Below are positions 6,740 to 14,048 of a DNA stretch of 21,781 nt, piece by piece. Each line of letters opens with the position of its first letter. Within the stretch, counting starts at the first letter, position 1. This DNA is from Caryophanales bacterium UBA4951 (GTDB lineage Bacteria > Bacillota_I > Bacilli_A > RFN20 > CAG-826): positions 1 through 21,781 of the forward strand of contig DHAP01000049.1 of NCBI GenBank assembly GCA_002397465.1, written 5' to 3'. The notes under the pieces are model-generated. The model had not been told where the DNA came from, searched no databases, and saw nothing but the letters and a program-made list of their open reading frames with translations. The position numbers were made by a program, and so were the translations under genes.

Positions 6740-8848
6740 ATGAAAAACAAAAAAACCAAAATCATCGTCGGTTCTATTTCGATAGCCGCCGTGGTCTCCG
6801 CCATGGTCGTCGTCAATGCGTTGGCCTTTGGCTACTTCTCAAACTTCCTGACATCATACCTAGGCTATTTCAAACTCAGCGAGAACAAGAGCAGCGACCT
6901 CGATGCCACCTATTACGCCAAAAGATACGATGAGGACACCCTCACCAGTAAGAAGACGGCGTTGAGTGAGGACATTACATTAAACGGCATCACGCTATTG
7001 AAAAACGACTCAGGGACATCGCTCCCCTACAAATTAGGAACGACCTTCTCCCTCTTCAGTCAATCATGCGATGACTGGGTCGGAGCCGGAACCGGTTCAG
7101 GCTCTTCTTCCAGCGGCAAGAACCTGAAGAACTGCCTTGAAGAGGGCGGTTTTAAGGTCAATGACACCCTATGGAACTTTTACTCAAAAGGAAATGGGTC
7201 TTCTTATAAAAGAGGCTCCGGCTCCATATCATTCGGCGATGGCGAGGATTATCGGATCAACGAATGTCCGGCTTCCGTCTTGCAAAGCGAAAGCGGACTT
7301 GAGAGCAGTTACGAAGGCACTTCGGCCGTCTTCATCTTCTCAAGGATGGGCGGAGAGGGAAGAGACATGGCCCGAGGCATGGTCCAGCATGCCGATTCGG
7401 CGGAGGACAAGAAGAAAAATTACCTTGAGCCCGATTCCACGGAGCTGGCCTTACTAGACTACATCAGTTCCTTATCATGCTTCGATGACATCCTGCTCAT
7501 CATCAATTGCAACAACGCCCCCGAACTGGGCTGGGTCAGCAACTATCCGAAGATCCACGCGGTCCTTCAAGTCCCGGGAACGGGGATGGATGGCCTTCAT
7601 TCGCTCAGCAAGATACTCTCTGGCGAGACAAGCCCTTCCGGCCATTTGGTCGACACTTATGTCTACGATAACTTCTCCTCTCCCGCCAGCGTCAACTGCG
7701 ATGAGTCTGTCTATTATCCTGAAGGTAAGGCCCCCACTGGAGACGATGCTTCCTCTTTGTATTACTATTACATGACTTACGAAGAGGGCATCTATGTCGG
7801 TTACCGCTATTACGAGACCCGCTATGAGGATGTCTGCCTTGGCAACGAAAGCCAATACAACTATGACTACGCAAATGAGGTCCTCTATCCTTTTGGGTAT
7901 GGCTTAAGCTACTCAGAGTTCGAGTATAGCGACTTCTCCATCAGCAATAACGATGACGAATACCAAGCCACCGCCACCATCAAAAACGTCGGTTCCTGCG
8001 ATGCTCGCGGAGTGGCGGAATTCTATCTCCAAAAGCCCTATACGGACTATGACAAAGAAAACGGAATTGAAAAAGCCTCGATCGAACTTGTCGGCTACAA
8101 GAAGAGCAAAACCTTGAAGCCTGGCGAAAGCGAGACGGTCTCGATCAGTTTCAAAGAGAAGGATCTTTGCAGCTATGACAGCAAAAAATCTCAAACCTAC
8201 ATCCTTGAGAATGGTGATTACTTTTTGAGCGTCGGAAGCGATTCCCACGCCGCCCTCAACAACATTCTGAGAGAAAAAGGCGGCTATTCCGAGAAGTATC
8301 TCGTGGCCTCTCCGAGCGAGAAAGTCGCCGGCAACGCAAGTTTGGCCGCTTCCTTTAAGCCTTCGATGGAAGGTGAGATAGACAGTGAGACCTATTCAGT
8401 CGATTCCACCAGCGGAAACAAGATAACCAACCAATTTGATCACGCCACGAGTGATGACATCGTCTATTTGAGCAGGAATGACTGGGTTGGAACCTATCCG
8501 ACCACGAGAGGCGAGGTCTCCGACGTCGTCTCGACTTATGGCAACCGAGTCAACGGAGGAACCGCCTCCGACCCGAAGAACTACCTCTATAAAATGGATA
8601 TCTCACGAGAGGACTATAACAAAATCCGTTCCACCTCATCATTGAATCCTAATGAGGACGAGGGCTCTTCCGAGAAGATTCGTTTCAATGAGAGCAACTC
8701 CCTCTCCTTAGTCGACTTAAGAGGAGCGGATTACGATGACGAGAGATGGGATGACCTCATCGCCGAGCTTTCCAGCGATGACATGAGCTCACTCATCGCC
8801 AAAGCCGGCTATGGAAGCATCGCCGTCTCTTCAATCAAAAAAACCTAA
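6740..8848 (+). CDS. Domain-permuted GH3 enzyme copy 2, N-terminal fragment (frame broken)
   Basis: 702 residues as read. It carries the N-terminal membrane segment (about 8-30), the GH3 sandwich domain with acid/base Glu206 in SRMGGEGRD, the FnIII-like domain (about 383-515, YPFGYGLSY), the linker with NQFDHA and VYLSRNDW, and the first helix of the TIM barrel (DYDDERWDDLIAEL). It stops at TAA 8846-8848 right after the A7 tract 8837-8843. Copy 1 at the same place reads SINKPK. Here SIKK-PK is recovered only by skipping one A, so the barrel with its nucleophile lies in the next frame (8811-9827). The intact protein would be about 1028 residues. No Shine-Dalgarno sequence is seen before ATG 6740, and an in-frame TGA at 6734 rules out an earlier start. 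As read, the product lacks the nucleophile and the C-terminal anchor and should be inactive. Confidence 0.93.
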   Translation: MKNKKTKIIVGSISIAAVVSAMVVVNALAFGYFSNFLTSYLGYFKLSENKSSDLDATYYAKRYDEDTLTSKKTALSEDITLNGITLLKNDSGTSLPYKLGTTFSLFSQSCDDWVGAGTGSGSSSSGKNLKNCLEEGGFKVNDTLWNFYSKGNGSSYKRGSGSISFGDGEDYRINECPASVLQSESGLESSYEGTSAVFIFSRMGGEGRDMARGMVQHADSAEDKKKNYLEPDSTELALLDYISSLSCFDDILLIINCNNAPELGWVSNYPKIHAVLQVPGTGMDGLHSLSKILSGETSPSGHLVDTYVYDNFSSPASVNCDESVYYPEGKAPTGDDASSLYYYYMTYEEGIYVGYRYYETRYEDVCLGNESQYNYDYANEVLYPFGYGLSYSEFEYSDFSISNNDDEYQATATIKNVGSCDARGVAEFYLQKPYTDYDKENGIEKASIELVGYKKSKTLKPGESETVSISFKEKDLCSYDSKKSQTYILENGDYFLSVGSDSHAALNNILREKGGYSEKYLVASPSEKVAGNASLAASFKPSMEGEIDSETYSVDSTSGNKITNQFDHATSDDIVYLSRNDWVGTYPTTRGEVSDVVSTYGNRVNGGTASDPKNYLYKMDISREDYNKIRSTSSLNPNEDEGSSEKIRFNESNSLSLVDLRGADYDDERWDDLIAELSSDDMSSLIAKAGYGSIAVSSIKKT

Positions 8849-9827
8849 GACAACTTCTGCGGATGGTCCTGCCGGATTGTCAAACGGCTATGGCTATTGC
8901 ACCGAGATAATGCTAGCGCAGACCTGGGATGTCAATTTGGCCACAAGGATGGGCGATCTTGTCGGTGAGGAGTGCCTCCATAAAGGCACGACTGGCTGGT
9001 ATGCCCCTGCCATCAACATCCACCGAACACCATTCAGCGGCAGAAACTTCGAATACTATTCCGAGGATCCCTATATGAATGGGGCGATGTCCTCTTCTTT
9101 GATCAATGAAATTGCCAAGAGCGGCGTCACCATTTACGTGAAACACTTCGCCCTCAATGATTCAGAGAACCACAGAGGCGACCGCAACAATGAGAACGGA
9201 AGGGGCGACTGGGGCATCGTCACCTGGGCCAATGAGCAATCGATCAGGGAAATCTACCTCAAGCCTTTTGAGATGAGCATCAAATCCGGCACTGTCGAGG
9301 AATCCTATTACGAGGTCAATGAGAAGGGCGAGCACGTCCTGACCACGAAGAGCGTCCCCTGCTGCATGGGCGTCATGACTTCTTTCAACCGCATCGGCTA
9401 CACCTGGGCGGGTGGCGACTATAACCTCATCACCGGGGTCCTCCGCAACGAATGGGGTTTCAACGGAGAGGTCATCAGCGACTTCGACAATGGCGAATAC
9501 ATGGACACTAAACAAGCCTTGAAGGCCGGTGCCGACACCAAACTCAACTATCTCGGAACCAAAGACTACGAAGGCAATGAGTACTCCCTAAAAGGGAATA
9601 TCACCTCTTCTGATTATCACTACGCCAAAGAAGCGATCCATCATGTCTTATATTCCGAGGCTAATTCTTTGTCCATGAACGGGCTTGTCGATGGCAACAC
9701 CATCACCACGGTCGGCTATTACGTCATCATCATCGCCAGCTACGATGCCTTGTCAGTCGCCGGAATCGTCTTGATAGCCTTCTTCATGATTCGCAAAGGA
9801 AAGAAGGAAAAGGAAGCAAAGGCATAA
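8811..9827 (+). CDS. GH3 enzyme copy 2, C-terminal TIM-barrel fragment (continuation in +1 frame)
   Basis: A 338-residue open frame holding the TIM barrel that belongs to copy 2. It shows SADGPAGL, NIHRTPFSGRN, FEYYSEDP, the sugar-binding KHFALND (Lys111-His112), SFNRIGYTWAGGDY, the nucleophile Asp224 in GEVISDFDNG, and a C-terminal membrane segment (about 302-327) with the basic tail GKKEKEAK. The nominal ATG at 8811 has no ribosome binding site and the first ten residues come from the wrong frame. Homology begins at KPK, exactly after the A7 tract. This is therefore a continuation and not an independent gene. In the rejoined protein the nucleophile would be about residue 914. All active-site residues are kept, so the lesion looks recent, phase-variable or a sequencing error. 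The stop is 19 bases before copy 3. Confidence 0.9.
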   Translation: MEASPSLQSKKPKTTSADGPAGLSNGYGYCTEIMLAQTWDVNLATRMGDLVGEECLHKGTTGWYAPAINIHRTPFSGRNFEYYSEDPYMNGAMSSSLINEIAKSGVTIYVKHFALNDSENHRGDRNNENGRGDWGIVTWANEQSIREIYLKPFEMSIKSGTVEESYYEVNEKGEHVLTTKSVPCCMGVMTSFNRIGYTWAGGDYNLITGVLRNEWGFNGEVISDFDNGEYMDTKQALKAGADTKLNYLGTKDYEGNEYSLKGNITSSDYHYAKEAIHHVLYSEANSLSMNGLVDGNTITTVGYYVIIIASYDALSVAGIVLIAFFMIRKGKKEKEAKA

Positions 9828-9846
9828 GGCCTTTAGAGGGATATTT

Positions 9847-12800
9847 ATGAGAAAATCTTCGCTATTCAAGGGTTTGTCAGGCGTCTCGACACTCCTTTTA
9901 TCCAGCACTGCAGCCTTGATGGCCATCATGTTTCAAAATGACGGAGCCATCAATTCCTATCTCGGATTAAGCGTTTCCAAAATCTCTTCGAAGATGACAT
10001 CCGAGACGATGTATTACAAAACCGCCTATACATCCGATGGCGTCCCTAGCGGAGAAGGGCTGGAGGCTTTGAACAAAAAGGAAAAGAGCTTTTGTATCCA
10101 AGAAGAAAGCGAAGGCGCGGTCCTCGTCAAAAACGGAGACGTCGATGGAAGCAAAGCCCTGCCGTTAGGCAAAAACGAGACTAAGGTCACTTTGTTCGGA
10201 AGGGCTGCGGCCGACCCAATCTACAAATGCCGTTCTGGCGGGCCGACCGCGGACACCACCAAACTGATCAACCTTCCAACGGCCTTGAATAACGATGGCA
10301 TCACCATCAACCAAACCGTCTATGACGCTCTTGCGAGCAGCACGGTCAAAAGAAACCTTGGCACCACCGGGGTCCTCGGGACGGCTTCCATAGGAGAACT
10401 TGATCCCAGTTTCTATGATTCATACACCTCAACCTATTCAAGTTACTCAGATGCCGCGATCGTCGTTTTCTCGAGATACGGCGGCGAGGGAAACGACCTT
10501 CAGACCACAGATGCTGATGGCATCAGTGAGCTGGCTTTGCATCCTTCAGAGGCCAACCTTCTCAAGAGCATCAAAGGCAAATTCAAAAAAGTCATCGTCT
10601 TATTGAACTCCGGCTATCCGCTTGAATTAGGTTATCTGGAAAAAGAAGAGTATGGCGTCGATGCCTGCCTATGGATTGGCAACCCCGGCAACTATGGCTT
10701 TCAAGGGGTGGCCGACCTCTTGGTTGGAAAATCAAGTCCAAGCGGTCGCTTCGTTGACACATATGCCACCGACTCTTTGTCTTCTCCGGCCGTCCAGAAT
10801 TTCGGCTCAATCCAATGGAACAATTCAAACTGGGTTGAAAGCGAATCAATCAGCGGCAACAAAGTCGACAATTACGTCGTTGAGGCCGAAGGCATCTATA
10901 CTGGCTACAAATACTATGAGACTAGATATGCCGATGCCTTATTAGGGGCCGACAACGCCAGCAACATCGATTATGGCGGATACGCCTCCAAAAAAGAGAA
11001 TGGCGGCAATGGCAGCATTTGGAGCTATTCCGACGAAATCGCCTACCCCTTCGGATATGGGCTTTCCTATACGGATTTCACTGAGGAGATAGTCGACGGC
11101 TCATTCAAAAGAAGCGCCAAAGAAGATGGGACTGGCTACAACTTCACGATGGACGTCAAAGTCACCAACACCGGCTCAGTTGCCGGAAAAGACTCAGTCT
11201 TGCTCTATGTCTCAGCCCCCTACACCTCTTATGACAAGAACAATGGGCTGGCCAAATCAGCCATCCAGCTTCTCGAGTATGGAAAGACGGATAGCATCGA
11301 GCCTGGCGAGAGTGAGACCATTACCCTCACCGTCGATGATTATCTATTGGCTTCCTATGATGAAACCTATTCCCATGGTGGGGTTGTGGGCGGCTATGTG
11401 ATCGAAGATGGAAATTACTATTTCGGAATCGGAGATGACGCCCATGAAGCCCTCAACAACATCATGATGGAAAAGAGCCTCAATGAGAATTTGAGCTATA
11501 AGCATGATTACACCGACGAATTCGGAAACACACTCACCGCGAAAAGCGAGGATGAACTCAAAGGGTTAACCGCCATCTATAGCCAGGAAGGCCACGTCGA
11601 TGGTTTCGACAGCACCTATTGCACGTCTCAATACACCGGTGAGTTGATCCAAAACCGCTTCTCATCCGATAGTGACACCCCCGTCGACATCAATGACATC
11701 CTTGGTGAAAACACAGTCACATATCTTTCGAGAACCGATTATGCGACCTTCCCAAAGACGTGTCGCTTGGATGGGAATGACACCTTGGTCTCGTTGCTCA
11801 ACAAACGTTATGAGAAGCCAGACGATGCGCCTTCCTATGACAGTTTCACTCAAAAAGAAGACAGTGACCTCAAATTCATCGACATGAAGGACGTCGATTA
11901 CGATGACCCTAAATGGGACACCTTCATAAACCAGCTTTCCGAAAAGGATATGTTGTCCCTCCTCGATGACTCGATGGGCAACGTCGAAATCAAATCGGTC
12001 AGCAAACCAGCCAACATCAACCATGACGGTCCAGATGGCTGGGTCCCGGCTTATAAATACGGCAGCAAAGGCACTTCAACCCTCTATTGCGGGGAAATCG
12101 TTTCTTCATCAGCATTCAACAAAGACCTGTTGGAGGAACGGGGAACTCTCTTGGCCGAAGACGCCATCTATTGTCACCTTAGCCAAGGTTGGTGCCCTGG
12201 CGCCGACATCCACCGCACCCCTTTCAGCGGAAGGAACTTTGAATATTATTCCGAGGATTCTTATCTCTCATACATCGATGGAGGAATCCAATGCAAAGCC
12301 ATGCAGGAAGGTGGATGCATGGCGGCTATCAAACACTTCTGCGGAAATGATCAGGAAACACACCGCGAGGGCCTTTCGACCTTCATGAGCGAGCAGGCAC
12401 TCCGTCAAGGGCCGATCAAAGGCTTTGAAGGGGCCTTCACCATCGGAGGAGCCTTAGCCACCATGGGCACGACTTCAAGAATCGGAGCAACTTCCGCTTC
12501 GACGAGCTACGCCCTCAACACTGAGGTACTACGTGGAGAATTTGGCTTTAAAGGCTCGGTCATCACCGATGCTTTGACGGAGGAAAACGTCGCGACGACC
12601 GACCCACTTATGTGTCTAGTGGGCGGGTCAGACATGTATTGCATGAACTCACACTCAGGCAAAGTGAAAGCCAAACTTGACGAGGGAGACGGCTATATTC
12701 TCAGTTTGGTGAGGCAATCCAACAAACGTTATTACTATGCCTACGTCCATTCGAATCTGATAAATGGCCTCTCTCATGAAACCACCGTCGCCTCCGACTT

Positions 12801-12927
12801 CCCTTGGTGGAAGGGCGTCACCATCGGGTTGATCTCTTTCTTCGGGGCCAGCGAAGTAGTCTTGGTTGGCTTGTACGCGTTCTTCAAGATTAAGGAAAGG
12901 AAGCATGAAGATGAAAAAGCTGCTTAG
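9847..12927 (+). CDS. Membrane-anchored, domain-permuted GH3 enzyme copy 3
   Basis: A 1026-residue intact paralog. Its membrane segment lies at about 11-30. The sandwich domain has acid/base Glu214 in SRYGGEGND, and the FnIII-like domain (about 399-545) starts with YPFGYGLSY. A linker holds NRF and TYLSRTDY. The TIM barrel (about 682-985) has HDGPDGW, DIHRTPFSGRN, Lys829-His830 in KHFCGNDQE and nucleophile Asp908 in SVITDALTEEN. A C-terminal membrane helix (about 989-1013) is followed by KERKHEDEK. It is the most divergent of the four in the barrel. It lacks the insert that copies 1, 2 and 4 carry before the MSSFNRIG block, which here reads MGTTSRIG. The usual aromatic or polar residue after the nucleophile Asp is Ala. 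Retained catalytic residues suggest activity with a different substrate range. The ribosome binding site is TAGAGGG (9834-9840). Its 3' end overlaps the next gene by 23 bases. Confidence 0.95.
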   Translation: MRKSSLFKGLSGVSTLLLSSTAALMAIMFQNDGAINSYLGLSVSKISSKMTSETMYYKTAYTSDGVPSGEGLEALNKKEKSFCIQEESEGAVLVKNGDVDGSKALPLGKNETKVTLFGRAAADPIYKCRSGGPTADTTKLINLPTALNNDGITINQTVYDALASSTVKRNLGTTGVLGTASIGELDPSFYDSYTSTYSSYSDAAIVVFSRYGGEGNDLQTTDADGISELALHPSEANLLKSIKGKFKKVIVLLNSGYPLELGYLEKEEYGVDACLWIGNPGNYGFQGVADLLVGKSSPSGRFVDTYATDSLSSPAVQNFGSIQWNNSNWVESESISGNKVDNYVVEAEGIYTGYKYYETRYADALLGADNASNIDYGGYASKKENGGNGSIWSYSDEIAYPFGYGLSYTDFTEEIVDGSFKRSAKEDGTGYNFTMDVKVTNTGSVAGKDSVLLYVSAPYTSYDKNNGLAKSAIQLLEYGKTDSIEPGESETITLTVDDYLLASYDETYSHGGVVGGYVIEDGNYYFGIGDDAHEALNNIMMEKSLNENLSYKHDYTDEFGNTLTAKSEDELKGLTAIYSQEGHVDGFDSTYCTSQYTGELIQNRFSSDSDTPVDINDILGENTVTYLSRTDYATFPKTCRLDGNDTLVSLLNKRYEKPDDAPSYDSFTQKEDSDLKFIDMKDVDYDDPKWDTFINQLSEKDMLSLLDDSMGNVEIKSVSKPANINHDGPDGWVPAYKYGSKGTSTLYCGEIVSSSAFNKDLLEERGTLLAEDAIYCHLSQGWCPGADIHRTPFSGRNFEYYSEDSYLSYIDGGIQCKAMQEGGCMAAIKHFCGNDQETHREGLSTFMSEQALRQGPIKGFEGAFTIGGALATMGTTSRIGATSASTSYALNTEVLRGEFGFKGSVITDALTEENVATTDPLMCLVGGSDMYCMNSHSGKVKAKLDEGDGYILSLVRQSNKRYYYAYVHSNLINGLSHETTVASDFPWWKGVTIGLISFFGASEVVLVGLYAFFKIKERKHEDEKAA

Positions 12928-13342
12928 GAATCCTTTGAAGGAAAGGAAACTATCTGATTTGCTCTCATTGATCATGGGCGTCTTGTTCATGATCGCAGCC
13001 ATCATTTACGTAATTCTCGGGAATGGTGACCGGAATTATTCATCAAACGTGATGATCATGGCCTTGGTCTCTGGAATCGCGATGATCCTAGGGATGTTCG
13101 TCTCGTTCTCGGAAATTCGTTTTGCCTCTGCTCTCTTGTTCATCGCCGCTTCAGGAATCCAGTGCTATTACAGCGCCCCTACCATCACCGACATCTTCAA
13201 TGAGGTCGTCTACTATGGCGGAAGCCATTTCAATTCAGTTTTCTTCTTGGTCCTTTTCCTCAGCATTGGAATCTTGGCCTGCCTTTATCTTTTCTTTGAC
13301 GGAACCAAAGGCCAAAAGAAGGCAAAAGAGGAGCGGCTTTAA
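12905..13342 (+). CDS. Small four-helix membrane protein, function unknown
   Basis: About 145 residues from ATG 12905. A basic N-terminus (KKLLRNPLKERK) is followed by four hydrophobic stretches near residues 19-37, 46-66, 69-85 and 105-128, ending in a charged tail (KGQKKAKEERL). I do not recognise a family. The start is chosen because AAGGAAAGG (12892-12900), inside the end of GH3 copy 3, is well spaced for ATG 12905. A second ATG at 12911 is almost as good, and the open frame back to 12866 has no comparable site. The 23-base overlap with copy 3 implies translational coupling, so it is probably co-expressed with that enzyme. It may be an accessory membrane protein for the GH3 system, but nothing in its sequence proves this. 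Confidence 0.75.
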   Translation: MKMKKLLRNPLKERKLSDLLSLIMGVLFMIAAIIYVILGNGDRNYSSNVMIMALVSGIAMILGMFVSFSEIRFASALLFIAASGIQCYYSAPTITDIFNEVVYYGGSHFNSVFFLVLFLSIGILACLYLFFDGTKGQKKAKEERL

Positions 13343-13370
13343 TCAAAAGAAGCAGAGACTATTCAATGAT

Positions 13371-13384
13371 GAAAAGCGCTTACA
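13371..13384 (+). promoter_or_regulatory. Possible catabolite-responsive (cre-like) operator
   Basis: On the minus strand these 14 bases read TGTAAGCGCTTTTC. That agrees with the CcpA cre pattern TGNAANCGNWNNCW except at the last two positions. The site lies 44 bases before the lipoprotein start and overlaps a possible -35 (TTACAT 13380-13385). Repression by CcpA in the presence of preferred sugars would fit a glycan-utilisation locus. No CcpA gene is in the window to support it. Confidence 0.3.
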
Positions 13385-13407
13385 TAGAATTTTTATATCG
13401 ATAATCT
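13380..13407 (+). promoter_or_regulatory. Possible promoter for the lipoprotein gene
   Basis: TTACAT (13380-13385), a 16-base spacer and TAATCT (13402-13407) form a modest sigma-A-type promoter in the 85-base gap before the lipoprotein. Both hexamers have mismatches, and read-through from GH3 copy 3 is equally possible. Confidence 0.3.
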
Positions 13408-13427
13408 TTCCTTAAAGGAGGCAAGAA

Positions 13428-13982
13428 ATGAAGAAGAAGATTTTAGTCGAAGCGATGCTCTTATCAATGGCATCCGTCGCGCTCACTTCATGTGGCTCGA
13501 GTTCAACCAACACGATCGGAAACACTTATAACAGCACTCCGACCGCCACGTATTCCCAAATCGAAGCGGGCAACTACGGCTTTGAGGTGAGCCTTATCAC
13601 CTACAGCGAGTCATCCCTCAGCTTGGTTGACTCCTCCACCTATCGTCTCACCAACGAGTACACACAATACATCGTCGACTGGTCGATGGCCTTCACAAGC
13701 TATGTCATCACCTTAGGGCAATACAGCCAGACCGGAAGCGACACCGAAGCCGGGACGATCACCTACTCATTAGCGGCGGCTACTTCCGTCTCCTACACTT
13801 CGCACACCAACGAAGGAGACGTCTATCTCGACAGCGACAATTTCCCAGAGGAGACCGATGCGGCCACCAATGGCGGGTTTGCCACCAAAGACGATCTGCT
13901 TAACGCCTACAACAAAACCTATACAGCCACCGTCAATACCAACACATATCTATTGTCGATAGCTGAAGAGTCCGCGAGCTAA
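13428..13982 (+). CDS. Putative surface lipoprotein, function unknown
   Basis: 184 residues with a lipoprotein signal peptide. A basic start (MKKK) and a hydrophobic core are followed by a lipobox ALTSC with Cys22 as the lipidated residue, then a Gly/Ser spacer. The mature part (about 160 residues) is rich in Ser, Thr and Tyr with alternating polar and hydrophobic residues, which suggests a beta-rich extracellular domain. No family is recognised. A strong ribosome binding site, AAAGGAGG (13414-13421), sits six bases before the ATG. It is followed by a strong terminator-like hairpin. Its position between GH3 copies 3 and 4 suggests a glycan-binding or accessory role on the outer face of the membrane, which is inference only. 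Confidence 0.82.
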   Translation: MKKKILVEAMLLSMASVALTSCGSSSTNTIGNTYNSTPTATYSQIEAGNYGFEVSLITYSESSLSLVDSSTYRLTNEYTQYIVDWSMAFTSYVITLGQYSQTGSDTEAGTITYSLAAATSVSYTSHTNEGDVYLDSDNFPEETDAATNGGFATKDDLLNAYNKTYTATVNTNTYLLSIAEESAS

Positions 13983-13992
13983 TTTGCTCTAC

Positions 13993-14031
13993 CAGGGCGG
14001 GAGGGGAAACCTGCCCGCCCTGTTTTCTTTT
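13993..14031 (+). terminator. Strong intrinsic terminator or attenuator between the lipoprotein and GH3 copy 4
   Basis: CAGGGCGGG (13993-14001) pairs perfectly with CCCGCCCTG (14014-14022), with a possible inner AGG/CCT extension, followed by TTTTCTTTT (14023-14031). The ribosome binding site of GH3 copy 4 starts only five bases later, so no promoter fits between them. Confidence 0.85.
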
Positions 14032-14048
14032 ATCCAAAAGGAGGAAAT

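Noticed and set aside
8837..8843. A7 tract as a programmed -1 ribosomal frameshift site
   Set aside because: The downstream frame is +1 relative to the upstream one, and the reading-frame phase does not form a canonical X-XXY-YYZ heptamer. A plain indel or slippage explains it better.
9818..9834. AAAGGC/GCCTTT hairpin between GH3 copies 2 and 3 as a terminator
   Set aside because: The 6-bp stem is followed by AGAGGG, the ribosome binding site of copy 3, and not by a T tract.
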